From Mytilus edulis (lineage: Eukaryota; Mollusca; Bivalvia; Mytilida; Mytilidae), in contig NC_092350.1 of assembly GCF_963676685.1 (NCBI RefSeq), positions 10,087,307 through 10,151,306 on the forward strand: DNA of 64,000 bases. Direction: 5' to 3'. The position numbers and the translations under genes are program-made. Positions 43,136-55,200 of this stretch are shown here, piece by piece. A model generated the notes under the pieces. That model saw only the letters and a list, made by a program, of their open reading frames with translations, did not search any database and was not told the origin of the DNA. Positions within the stretch are counted from its first letter, which is position 1, and the number at the start of each line of letters is the position of its first letter.

Positions 43136-43574
43136 TGAAAATGAAAACATTTTCTTTTACATTGGGAAAAAGAACTCAACTAAAAGGGCCATATTTTACC
43201 AAACAGTTTCAAATATAATCGATGATCCTACAAAATTTCAAACAAATTAAAACAATATAATCCTTTTATTAAATAAAAATTCATATACAATCCTAAAATT
43301 GACTTCCTCTTTCATCTCAGACAGTCTGAACCTGCGTAAAGCAGAACAAACTCTATAAAATTGTCAATGTGTCTTTAATTCATAATCATTGTTTATAATA
43401 TTACACATTAATTTATTTTATCTTAATGTTTACATTGGCAGCAAAAAATACATTGTCCTTAGGTAGTTTACATATATATATAACTGTTTAGGGACATCAA
43501 GGTTGACACATTTATCGAAATATATATAATGATAACCATATCACCATTTAACATTCTAATTCAAGACCCAAACA

Positions 43575-43800
43575 AAAGTTTTTTTTTAAATGTCCTGTAC
43601 CAAGTCAAAAATATGGCCATTGTTATACTATATAGTTCGTTTCTGTGTGTGTTACATTTTAGTGTTGTGTTTATGCTGTGTCGTAGTTCTCCTCTTATAT
43701 TTGATGTGTTTCCCTCAGTTTTAGTTTGTAACTCGGATTTGTTTATTTCTCAATCGATTTATGAATTTTGAACAGCGGTATACTACTGTTGCCTCTATTT
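43575..43800 (+). repeat. Dispersed mussel repeat, direct copy
   Basis: Begins 'aaatgtcctgtaccaagtc' and ends 'cggtatactactgttgcc'. Immediately followed by a run of about 20 C at 43809-43829. Confidence 0.65.
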
Positions 43801-44210
43801 GTAGTCTGATAACCCCCCCCCCCCCCCCCAAACCCCTTACACATGTACTCTTAGCATCTATTTTGTACCATAAGCATGAGATGGATTGGGAACGTGCATA
43901 ACATGTACATCACGGAGGATTATATTTGTAGATAGCAAATAAAATAGTGATTCCTTTGAAAGTATTGGTATGTCAAAGATACCCGTACACGTCCATTCAG
44001 TATGGAGATGAAAGCATAGGCAACCTAGCCTGCTGAACATTGGATAATATTTTAACAGAATTATTTATTAAAAATTAAATACACAAAATATATATCTCTG
44101 TTTAGAGATGTTCAAATTAAGACTGTGATACTTTTATAAATAGATATGCCGATATCTTTGTTTACAGTAGTAAAGGGCATTTCAGATAGACTTTATTCTT
44201 ATTAATTGAG

Positions 44211-45266
44211 ATAATAAAATTAACGGTACCAATTTTCTTGCACCAGATGCGCATTTCGACAATACATGTCTCTTCAGTGATGCTCGTGGCCAAAATATTT
44301 GAAATCCAAAGCTTAAATAAAAGATGAAGAGCTATAATCCAAAAGGTCCAAAAAGTATAGCCAAATCCGTGAAAGGAATCAGAGCTTTGCATGAGGGAGA
44401 TACATTCCTTAATTTATAATAATTTCTATTATTTTGTAACAGTAAATTTTAATAACACAAAAAATCCGTATTTTCATGCCAGTACCGAAGTACTGGCTAC
44501 TGGGGTGGTGATACCCTCGGGGACTAATAGTCCACCAGCAGAGGCATCGACCCAGTGGTAGTAATAAAATTAACGGTACCAATTTTCTTGCACCAGATGC
44601 GCATTTCGACAATACATGTCTCTTCAGTGATGCTCGTGGCCAAAATATTTGAAATCCAAAGCTTAAATAAAAGATGAAGAGCTATAATCCAAAAGGTCCA
44701 AAAAGTATAGCCAAATCCGTGAAAGGAATCAGAGCTTTGCATGAGGGAGATACATTCCTTAATTTATAATAATTTCTATTATTTTGTAACAGTAAATTTT
44801 AATAACACAAAAAATCCGTATTTTCATGCCAGTACCGAAGTACTGGCTACTGGGGTGGTGATACCCTCGGGGACTAATAGTCCACCAGCAGAGGCATCGA
44901 CCCAGTGGTAGTAATAAAATTAACGGTACCAATTTTCTTGCACCAGATGCGCATTTCGACAATACATGTCTCTTCAGTGATGCTCGTGGCCAAAATATTT
45001 GAAATCCAAAGCTTAAATAAAAGATGAAGAGCTATAATCCAAAAGGTCCAAAAAGTATAGCCAAATCCGTGAAAGGAATCAGAGCTTTGCATGAGGGAGA
45101 TACATTCCTTAATTTATAATAATTTCTATTATTTTGTAACAGTAAATTTTAATAACACAAAAAATCCGTATTTTCATGCCAGTACCGAAGTACTGGCTAC
45201 TGGGGTGGTGATACCCTCGGGGACTAATAGTCCACCAGCAGAGGCATCGACCCAGTGGTAGTAATA
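44211..45266 (+). repeat. Three near-identical 350-bp tandem repeats
   Basis: 'taacggtacc' recurs at 44221, 44571 and 44921. The copies look identical by eye, so the array is young. The unit ends 'gcatcgacccagtggtag', which I recall as a dispersed mussel sequence. It lies just upstream of the B-box gene. Confidence 0.9.
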
Positions 45267-45324
45267 ACAGTAGTTAGATAATATTGTGTCAAAATAAAGT
45301 TTTATTTTTCTGGTGTGAAGTGAA

Positions 45325-47007
45325 ATGGCTTCGTCATCAAGTCTGACTGCACAAATTCACATCTGTGGGTTTTGTAAAGTTGAAAAAATACCTGAATGGA
45401 CATGTTTTGATTGCGACCAACCGATATGCTATGAATGTAAAAGATTTCATTTATGGGATTTGAAAAAGAGATATCATAACATTTTGAGGGCTATTTCATT
45501 GGTCCCGGATAGTAGTTCGAAAACAAAAACAAATCTGAAAGACATCAGTTGTGCAGATCATGTAGATCGCATTGTACTAATTATTGTCTTGAATGCAAAA
45601 CACTTGTTTGTCCAGAATGTTTGTCTGTTAGTTCTTGTCATTTGGCACATAGGAATAAAACTATAGATAAAATACATGAGGAATCCCTGGAAGAGCTTGT
45701 GGTATTAGAGAATCACATAAAACAAAACATTCTGCCCTGTGTCAAAGGAAAACTTGATTCATTAGATGCATGGAAGGATAAACATAAAATGAAGTTTCAA
45801 GAAGAAAAGAAGAAAATTGAAGAACATGCAAATGAGTTGAGGCAGCTAGTAACAAAGTTTGAGGGTACATTGATCGAAGAGTTTGGAAAAACTTTTGATG
45901 CAAATGCAGATGCTATTTCCAGAGAACAGGACAAAGTAAACCAGCTTCAGGAGGAATTGAATGTAAAAATCAAACTGATAAAACAATCAAAGGTCAAAGA
46001 CAATATACTACAAATCCAAAAGGATGTTATGTATTTGTCTCCCAATCCTGTAGACTATGACAAACCTTTATTGATACCAAAGGAAACAAAACAATTCTCT
46101 AAAAGTCAAAAGATTTCAAAAGAATGTGACTTTGGACATCTACTTACAGTTCCTTTGAAAGGAGAACCAGACACTGAAATTAAAGCTTCAAAATCGTATG
46201 ATTTTGAGAAAAACCTTTTTGTTAACCACAGCTCGCTGGCCATATGTAAAGATGGTACAATTTTAGCTTCAGATGAAAATTGTTGTTATGAACTGAAACC
46301 AGATAAAAGCCCAAGATTAATAGGCGGGATGAAAAAAGTTATTGACATGTTTTTTTTAGAGTCAAAGAAGCTTGTATTTGCTGTTGAAAAAAATCGTGCC
46401 ATCCAGGTCAAAAATGAACATGATGAAATCCAAACTTTTTACACATTACCAGATTCAAAAAACTTTGTTCTAGCCCTTTGTGTGAGTAGAGAAGGACATA
46501 TTATGATTCTTTATCTAGAATCTACTCCAACATTCGTGATGAACAGTGAATTTTCAAAGATGCATATCAAATGTTTATCGCAAGATGGAGTTTTAGTGAA
46601 AACTATAAAATGTGAAGAGAAAGTTTTATTGAAAAAAGAGTCTTTAATGTCTGGTTTTCTGTACAAATTCAAAATAACAGAGAACATTAATGGAAATATT
46701 TGTGTACCTACTTTTTTCCAAGATGAAGTTAACGTTTTTAGCCAGGATGGGAAGTTAATTCGGAAGGAACAAATAGGGAAACCGATGGATGTAGAGTCCA
46801 CATCATTAGGAAGTATCATTGTATTAAGCTTAACTGGCCAGGTTGTTATTCTGAATTCTAATGGAAAGTTTGTGAAAAACTTCGCTCTGAAAGATACTCT
46901 ACATTGTTCACCTATGAACTTTTACAGTTTTTGTCTAAAAAAACCAAGATCTTGTCTTTGTTAGTGAGGGTAAAATGCATATTGTTCAGTTTTACAATGA
47001 ACATTGA
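45325..47007 (+). pseudogene. Intronless double B-box (TRIM-like) protein with two compensating frameshifts
   Basis: The frame opens at ATG 45325 (MASSSSLTAQ). Its first zinc finger is C14-x2-C17..C28-x2-C31..C36-x2-C39..H, a B-box type 1. Between about 45500 and 45549 the frame changes, and the second B-box follows from 45549 (LCRSCRSHCTNYCLECK to CHLAHRNK). A coiled coil follows (about 45680-46020; EEKKKIEEHANELRQL), then a beta-propeller-like region with repeated 'DG..I' turns. Near the A7 run at about 46937 the frame returns to the original, ending HIVQFYNEH and TGA at 47005. A ring domain is absent, as in many mollusc B-box proteins. AATAAA lies at 47253. The two 1-nt shifts cancel and both fall in A-rich tracts, so either a young pseudogene or assembly indels would explain them. 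Confidence 0.7.
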
Positions 47008-47529
47008 TACTGATCAGTAGAAGTAATATATTATAGTTAATGATAGTACACAAATATTTTTATAGTTAATCATGAATGAAGTTTCCTTGAATATTGCTAA
47101 AATGAATATTGTAGACAATGAATTCTGATATAAAACAAATTTGATTTGATCGAATTTAAAAAAAACAAAAAAAAAACAAAGGATTGTTAGTACCTTGTTA
47201 TTGTTTTTTGTCTATTCTATAATTTCATTTGATATCATGAACTAAAGTGATGAATAAAAGGAGATTGTGATTATGTGTAAATGAGATAGCAACTTTACGA
47301 CCGTCATCAACTTCCACTTCAACCACTGAAGATGTTTCCAAATTGAGTTTGGGACATATCAATGGACCTGTGAGAGGGTTAAAATTTGTTCACTGCGCCA
47401 TCAACACCAAATGGCTTTTGCCTCTAGTTGTTTCTCAGTTGTCTTAGAAACCACCTACAAATTCAAACCATACTTGGTTATAATCATCCAAAGGGGTTGA
47501 TGTTTCAGTATAAACATAAGGTATCATTG

Positions 47530-48110
47530 CTAATGGGACCACTATAACTCGGATACCATACTAATGTTTCTGCTGAGCTAGTACCTCTGCCATTTCTAAA
47601 AATATATATCATGATAGTATGACTGCTAATAGGACTATTATAACTCGGATATCATACTAATGTTTCTGCTGAACTAGCATCACTGATATTTCTAAAAAAT
47701 ATGTCGTAATAGTATCACTGCTAATGGGACTACTATAACTCGGATATCATATTATTAAATGTTTCTGCTGAGCTAGCATCAGTGACATTTCTAAAAAAAT
47801 ATGTCATAATAGTATCACTGCTAATGGGACTACTATAACTCGGATATCATACTAATGTTTCTGCTGAGCTAGTATCACTGACATTTCTAAAAATATGTCG
47901 TAATAGTATTACTGCTAATGGGACTACTATAACTCGGATATCATATTATTAAATGTTTCTGCTGAGCTAGCATCAGTGACATTTCTAAAAAAAATATGTC
48001 ATAATAGTATCACTGCTAATGGGACTACTATAACTCGAATATCATACTAATGTTTCTGCTGAGCTAGCATCACTGACATTTCTAAAATATACCATGATAG
48101 TAAACTATAA
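47530..48110 (-). repeat. Tandem array, about 105-bp unit, 6 copies
   Basis: Units contain 'gctaatgggactactataac' and 'tgtttctgctgagctagcat'. On the minus strand each unit has a TTTTTAG followed by an exon-like stretch (AAATGTCAGTG), but a stop interrupts it. No gene is supported. Confidence 0.75.
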
Positions 48111-48119
48111 TAAAAGAGT

Positions 48120-49019
48120 TATATCTTGTAAATGAATATGAAAAGAGAATATCACCATTTCTCATCTTTCTAGTTTTACCAACCGATCAGAATCTGAAGA
48201 TTTATTTTTAAAGTTAGTGGCATTATGTGCCATTTGACAGCTTGTTGTTGCCTGTTATGTTTAAAGTAAAATAACCCAAGTTAACGATAAACAGCAAAAT
48301 GGATAATTAACGCAAAATCAACAAACATAAAAAGAAAATTGTAGGAAAAAAAAGATATACAAATATGCCACAGACCACTATGACGGAAACCGCCAAGTGG
48401 CTCATTATGAGGTTTTTACCAACTAAATCATTTTTATATAGAAAATAAAAATGAAAAAAAAAATACGTTGTAAATTTTATGATTCCGAAGCACTATTCTA
48501 AATTGTCCTTCATCAGGAACGATCAAAGTTGAATTTTTGAAAGCCAAATGTTGAAAAAAACAAAACAAGAAAAGGTTGATTAGCTATATTACTGTGTCGT
48601 GGTCAATTACATCAAAGAGTTGATGGTCAATACCTAATCAGGGTAATGATTTTTCTCTTGATTAATGTAACAGTTTATACAGTACATGGGTTGCACAGTA
48701 GAGTTACAATAACATTGATAAGTTTATCAACACATTTAAAGACCACAAAGCTATGTATAGGCTTTAGTATGATCTTATCAGAATCTTTCTATACTCCAAA
48801 TACAGTTGATTTCGAAGGTTTCAATTCCCTCAGCCTAAGTTGGCCATAGATGGTTTTTGGCTATTTCTTTATGTTCTTTTTGCCATATGTTCATTCACAT
48901 TATACCTTCAACATTTATTTGCCATATGTCATAATCGGTAAAACATTTGGTATTTAGTCTTAGGGTGACTTCCACTAGCAAAATATTTACGCACACTGTC
49001 ATCTGCTGCCTTCATTTCT
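48120..49019. other. Intergenic, unremarkable
   Basis: AT-rich sequence between the 105-bp array and segmental copy B. An open frame at 48646-48849 has no protein-like signature. Confidence 0.35.
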
Positions 49020-50925
49020 TGTAACATGCTTTTAACACAAGTCAGATGTTGCTGAGGTAGTACAGTTTATAAAAAGTGTTAAACACATATGAATAAAGGT
49101 TGTTTTAGTTAGAACAAATCTCAGTTGCTAAGGAGAACCAAAATCAAGTTGCTAAGGACAACATCAGGCTTATATTATGTTATTTTGTGCAAATAGTAAG
49201 TGATATTATTTTATGAAGCTATCAAGAAAATCTTGATTAAACTCTTTGAATTTCCGATTTTTATAAACATAAGCATATACGGACTAGATAAAAGTAATTG
49301 AACAAGACAGACCAAAGTAGACCCTAATATTTTCATATAAAATTATACCCTCTGATATATAAACAGATGATGAATTTGGGTTTTAATACAATTGAGATGG
49401 ATTAAATATTAGTTTATTATTGATATTTTCTCAACCAAATGTTACGAAACATTGCTTATTAACACAAAACACAGAATTTGGGTTGCCATAACGTTTATCG
49501 TTCTTGAGTTGTGCCTCTTAATATTGTCACATGCAAGAAGGAGCTTCATCTGTGTGGACATATCTCTAATTATTTATATTTTTCTATCAACATTTTGGAC
49601 ATGAAGGACAGGCAATTGGTAATGTATTTTGTCAGGTATTGTTAAACTTTATGTATTTTGTTTCAGTTTTATGATAATATATTTAATGTGCTGTAGTCTT
49701 ACAAGTTTATATTGCTTATATATTTAGTTTATTAGGTGGACATCTGTGTTCATATCTTATCTTATTGTTATACATACCTTTTTATATATTTTTAATAAAT
49801 CAATATTTCAGTATTTGTGTTGTCTTCGTTTTGCAGGTATTGCTATACGATTCTTGTATATTTATATCACTTGAGCTGCTGTAAGGGGTCAATGGGTCAA
49901 TGTGAGGTATATTTCCAACATGTTTTGTCTGTCATTTGTGTGTTTATTTCAAAAGATCTGCATAATGTTTGTTAAATTTGGCTGCATGACTCTCCGGTTA
50001 TTCTTGTTGAGTATTGTGTTGCTGCCTGACATAACATTTAACACTTTGAATTTTTCGAAAAACTAAGGATTATCTTATCCCAGGAACAGATTACCTTAGC
50101 CTATTTGGCACAACGTTTTGGAATTTTGGGTCCTCAATGCTCTTCAAATTTGTACTTGTTTTGTTTTATAACTATTTTGATCTGAGCGTCACTGATAAGT
50201 CTTATGTATACGAAAAAAAAGTAAAAACACAAAAATACTGAACTCCGAGGAAAATTCGAAACGCGCGTCTGTCGTTATAAATTATAATCCTGGTACCTTT
50301 GATAACTATTAACCACAGTTGACATACACATATTGATGTTTCCTCTTAAAATACAGAGGCTTTTTGGGCCAGTCAAAGATAATATATGGTTCCTTAAAGA
50401 GAACAATGTGACACATCAAGAATACCAGAACATTTAACAAGAGATACAACCCAGTATCATACCACCTCAACATCTTCTATCATTTGGTCTTATTATAAAT
50501 AAGAATATGATTCTTGGGAATGATAGAATCCAATACTTAAGTCCAGTTCAATGTACAAAAATAGCTGAAGGCGGCATTGAAACAATTCAAAACATAATTT
50601 TTGGTAGACTGATAAAATACACAATTTTTTTGGAAGATGACATATTAATTCAGTTCTTGGCATGTTTTCAAGACTATTGAATTGATAACCTGATTATTTC
50701 TGTTGTGCCTTTTCTGAGAGGTTAGAGTGACATACAATTTCATATATACATGCAAAATTGGTTTTCGGACTAATTAAATGGGTAACCTCAACTACATCAA
50801 ATTGAAATTTGGAAATATTGTTAGAAACAACTCACCACAGATCAAGTTCAGATTTGACCAATTCACATTTGTCTTTTTGATAAAGGGGAAATAAATACCA
50901 AGATACCAGATTTTATGCAGCAGAC
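49020..50925 (+). repeat. Segmental duplication, copy B
   Basis: Partner of copy A. The hydrophobic open frame of copy A (41142-41267) is broken by stops here. Confidence 0.8.
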
Positions 50926-51119
50926 ATGCGTTTTTTCATCAGTGACGCTTGAATTAAAATACATGTAGTTTAAAAGGCCAAAATAATTACGAGGTTGAAG
51001 AGCAGCGAGGAACTAACATTCAGAAATTTTTTGTCCACAGCTATGTCAATTTATTCCTAGGATAAACATCCTTAGTGTAGATAGCCTTATTTTTTTACTT
51101 CTGCTAATAGAAAAGAACC

Positions 51120-51165
51120 TTCATTATCATCATTATCATCATCATCATCATCATCATCATTTGGT
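51120..51165 (+). repeat. (ATC)n microsatellite
   Basis: A run of about 12 ATC/ATT triplets around 51125-51162. Confidence 0.9.
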
Positions 51166-51424
51166 CTTCAAGAAATATGTTTGGCAAATCTTTGACTTAA
51201 GAAAGTATGATTGTCCAACACCATGAAACTCTCAGACATACTGTCAGTTTCTTGAAAGTATTTGTAAAGATTTGAGGTCAAAGATCAAGGTCACAGATCA
51301 CTTGTATTTAAAAAGAAGATAAGTATTTTGCAGAATAATGCTATTGATAAACATTAATGTTGTTGGTTCATGTCTGTCATATTTGAATTTGGTAAACTTT
51401 TTAGTTATGAATTAAGCAGACAAT

Positions 51425-51545
51425 ATAGAACAGGTTTCCTGGTTGTTGAAGACGTATGGTGGCCTACTATTTGCTCATATTCACTTCATTTGAATTTTTA
51501 TGGATAGTTGCCTCGTTGGTAATCATAACCACATCTCCTTATTCT
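51425..51545 (+). repeat. Dispersed mussel repeat, copy
   Basis: Contains 'gttgttgaagacgtatggtg' and 'cctcgttggtaatcataacc'; same family as 24110-24320. Confidence 0.55.
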
Positions 51546-52117
51546 TATATCAGAGGTTTGCAATTAAGTATTATTATTAAAAGGCATTTTTAAAGCGCAT
51601 TATATAACACTGACTACAAGCTACTCTAAGCGTTTTACATGTTAAAAAGATATACACAAATCCATACGTACACGAAACTACAAAGTAAAAAATATGTTTA
51701 TAATCCTGGTATCTTTGTTAACTATTTAAAAGCAAACAACATCAAATCAATTATAAAAAGCTAGGACTCTAAAAGAAATTTACCACATTGGTTGAAAAGG
51801 GATAAAAAGAATTATAAATGAATTAGTAACAATATAACAAGTACATCATATACTAAGTACCAGAAAAGAATCAAGGGTTAACATCTTGTCATTAACCTTG
51901 AAAAATAAAGGAATTCAACGATTAAAGGTCAGGTCAAATTGTGGGTCCAAATGGATTTGAATTTACAACTGAAAACATTTTTTGCAACACACTTGTGTAA
52001 ATGTATTAAATTTTATTTTGCTGGTAGACTAAGTGTCTTATATTTTATTTTGCTGGTAAGTGTCTTAAAACAAATATGACTTCTGGTGTTCATGGTTGTT
52101 ACATTTATATATTTCGA

Positions 52118-52272
52118 TCAAGTTTTAAAGAGATGACACAGTCTCGACAGCTTGGATTTCTTTGGTATAATTTCACCAGAGTACATCACATCTGAACGGA
52201 GTACATACTTTCTTCCAGACAAGATCTTGGATCCCTCATGTAGAACATCATGTTCAAATATCAACATTGAAC
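52118..52272 (-). CDS. Dioxygenase exon 6 (distal His, stop)
   Basis: 155 nt. It encodes SMLIFEHDVLHEGSKILSGR, KYVLRSDVMY and on to LCHLFKT, then TGA (52120-52118). The acceptor is TATTTCTAG. It carries the third iron ligand and the 2-oxoglutarate-binding basic residue. Confidence 0.92.
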
Positions 52273-55200
52273 CTAGAAATATAAACAAGTAATAAATGTG
52301 AGAAGTAACACAATTTTTGAGAAACTACATTGTAAATGTTTACTTCAGGTGTTTAAACTTTAGCGTTTTCTTTTGTCTTTTCAAATTCATCAATCATGTA
52401 GCCAACAATTTCTTAACAAACCAAATGAAATATCATTAATTTATCTAACATGTAGAAAAAAAAATTGATGAAGTAGCACATGCTTTCAGTGAAAGTAAAA
52501 CATGTTAAATAGTAAAGGGGACAACCATTAGATATTCTAATGGGGGACGCAGAGGTTTGAACATTTTTTCTGCACACCATTTATTTTTCAGTCATGGTGA
52601 TAAAGGATAATTTTTGGAGACATCCTTTATGAATATTTGTTTTAATCTTTCATGCAAAACTATTTTCAAAAATGTGTGGGTCGGGATAAATATCCCAACT
52701 TTTCCTTCCATTAAAGAAACATTCAAGTTACACAATTATATACATGTTTATTACTATACTTCTCAAGAAAAAAAATAATATTGAAACTTCATAAGTCGTA
52801 CAAAGTGTTTGATTCTATCTGTTCTAAAAACTAAAATTATGGATAAAGAAAGATAACTCTATAAACAACAATTATGGACAAAGGAAGATAACTCTATAAA
52901 CAACAATTATGGACAAAGGAAGATAACTGTTTAAGCAACAATTATGGAAAAAGGAAGATAACCCTTAAAACATCAATTATAGACACAGGAAGATAACTCC
53001 AACTCAGAGTATTTTCTTCTTAATTTCCTGATGCAATCCTGTTTTTCATTTTAAAACATTGATTATTCTCTACTGTATTTGAAAGACAAATCCTGGTATC
53101 AAAACCATAGTAAAGGGAGATTATTCCCGTAAATTATTACCTGTTTGTGGGATAATTTCTGTTTTATCTTCCTCTAACATGCACAGAAATGTAGTGTTGC
53201 CACCTTCAAAATTCTACAAGTGTAATAAGTTACAAAAAATACAATGATTCACAGATTAAAACTATTATAATCCAAACAAATTTTGTATGCTTTCTATAGA
53301 AAGTCAACATTGTTCCCAAGTATAACGTATCGTCTTTTATAAATCACAAAGAGACAACAACCTGACCATAGATCAGAAAGCAGCCACAGGCCACCAATGG
53401 GTCTTCAACACCGCGAGAGAATATGCAATAGGAGGTTGGTCAAAGCTGTCCCCTAAAAAATCATGTACTGGGGACTGTTATATACGACTAATGGTCATTT
53501 TGATATCTCACAAAAAAGGAAACTCAAAGATGGAGCCCTAAAAATTATTTTACTGCAAAGAATTATCTAGTAATTCAGTGTACATATTTAATTTAATGTG
53601 TTCTATATTTTCCGTTGTGAATAATTCATTTGATTTTCTCAAGCTTCATTTGCTCTCTTGTTTCATACCCATCAACTCCATTCTATTTTATTTGCAATGT
53701 TTTTACACAATTTCGTTTTCTCCAAAAAGAAAAGAACTTTAAGCAACCAACAATCAATCCATAATGATAAGTATATTACATTTTTGTAAATAACATTGTA
53801 CATGAATCCCCAAACAAATGAAATAACACAGAAAAAAATATAATGTTATTAATGTAACAGTAAAATCACAATCAATATATCATGTTACTAAAAACAAATA
53901 TATTTGTTTGTATATATTTGTTACATATCGGTTTTTCTAAAGATATACTGAGAACTCTCACAAGTATGATTTCCCAGTAAGAATAGATTACTTATAAAAT
54001 TGGAACTGCCTACAAAAAACATTAGGATGCCAAAAGTAATGATCGAACAAATTCTGAATGTTAAAAAAAGGATAAATGACAAAAAATGTATTTTATAGTA
54101 TAATCAGTACCATCTGCAGCTTAATATATTACATAATTTGCTTTATAGATCACATGCAACAATAATTTCAACCAATGTTCAAGCTAAATATGTACATATA
54201 TTTACATTATAATACTTGTTTTCATTGTAATTCGATTTTAATCAAATATATGCACTTAATTAAGAACTGAATTGATTTGATATGGAAACCAATAGATTAA
54301 GATATATATTATGACTTACTTGATTAAGATACACCTGTACGGACATGTAACTTCGGTCTCCATCCTCATTCATGTAAGATCCATCTAAATGGGGGTGGAA
54401 ATTGTCACCCGGATTATACCGCAACACTCTTATTCTGTAAATATATATGTACACTCGATATTTCTCAACACTTTTATTCTGTAAATATATATGTACACCC
54501 AATATACCTCAACACTCTTATTCTGTAAATATATATGCAGATATGTACACGTTTGTTTGTTAGTACAACCCCACTTAGAACGTTTTTTCCTAATTCAAAT
54601 TATTTGCTATGCATGCAACATTCTCACTAATATTATTTTACCATTGTTAAACATTTATTAAACTACGTCTATCATTTAATCACTTTTCATACAATCCACA
54701 ATAATGGTTGCAATTTTGGATAAAAGTGCATGTCTACGTGATGATGTTGAATTACGAATTTATAACGTTGTATTTGATTCTAGGTAGGGGTATGGGCTGT
54801 AAGTTAACCCGGCTAAAAGAAATGCTATTAAATTAATGCATTATGTCCTTGTTTTGTTCACAAGTTATGATTTCAACCAAAATAACCTTACCATGGGTCA
54901 ATAACCTCAAATGTCTGGTTATACTACTTCAAACATACCTCTCATTCAAACCGACAACTTTTCTGTTGTTCCATATATCAGGAATAAGATTACCAACTCG
55001 TCTCCACATCGTGTCTGCGACTTCTTTTGATTCCAGAGTACACCGTGAACAATTTCCATACTCATCTATTTCATTGCTTCTACTTGAAAAAAAGGTGTAA
55101 AAAAATCACTGATTTAAGGTGGTATGGGTGTTTTTCTCTATCTTGGATTGTAAAAATCAGAGAACCTAAGGTCTAGATTTTCAATTCAGTTAGCAAACTG

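Noticed and set aside
44162-45092. Repeated minus-strand frames (MQSSDSFHGFGYTFW..) as a tandem gene family
   Set aside because: They come from the identical 350-bp repeats; the frames are short, overlap each other and resemble no protein I know.
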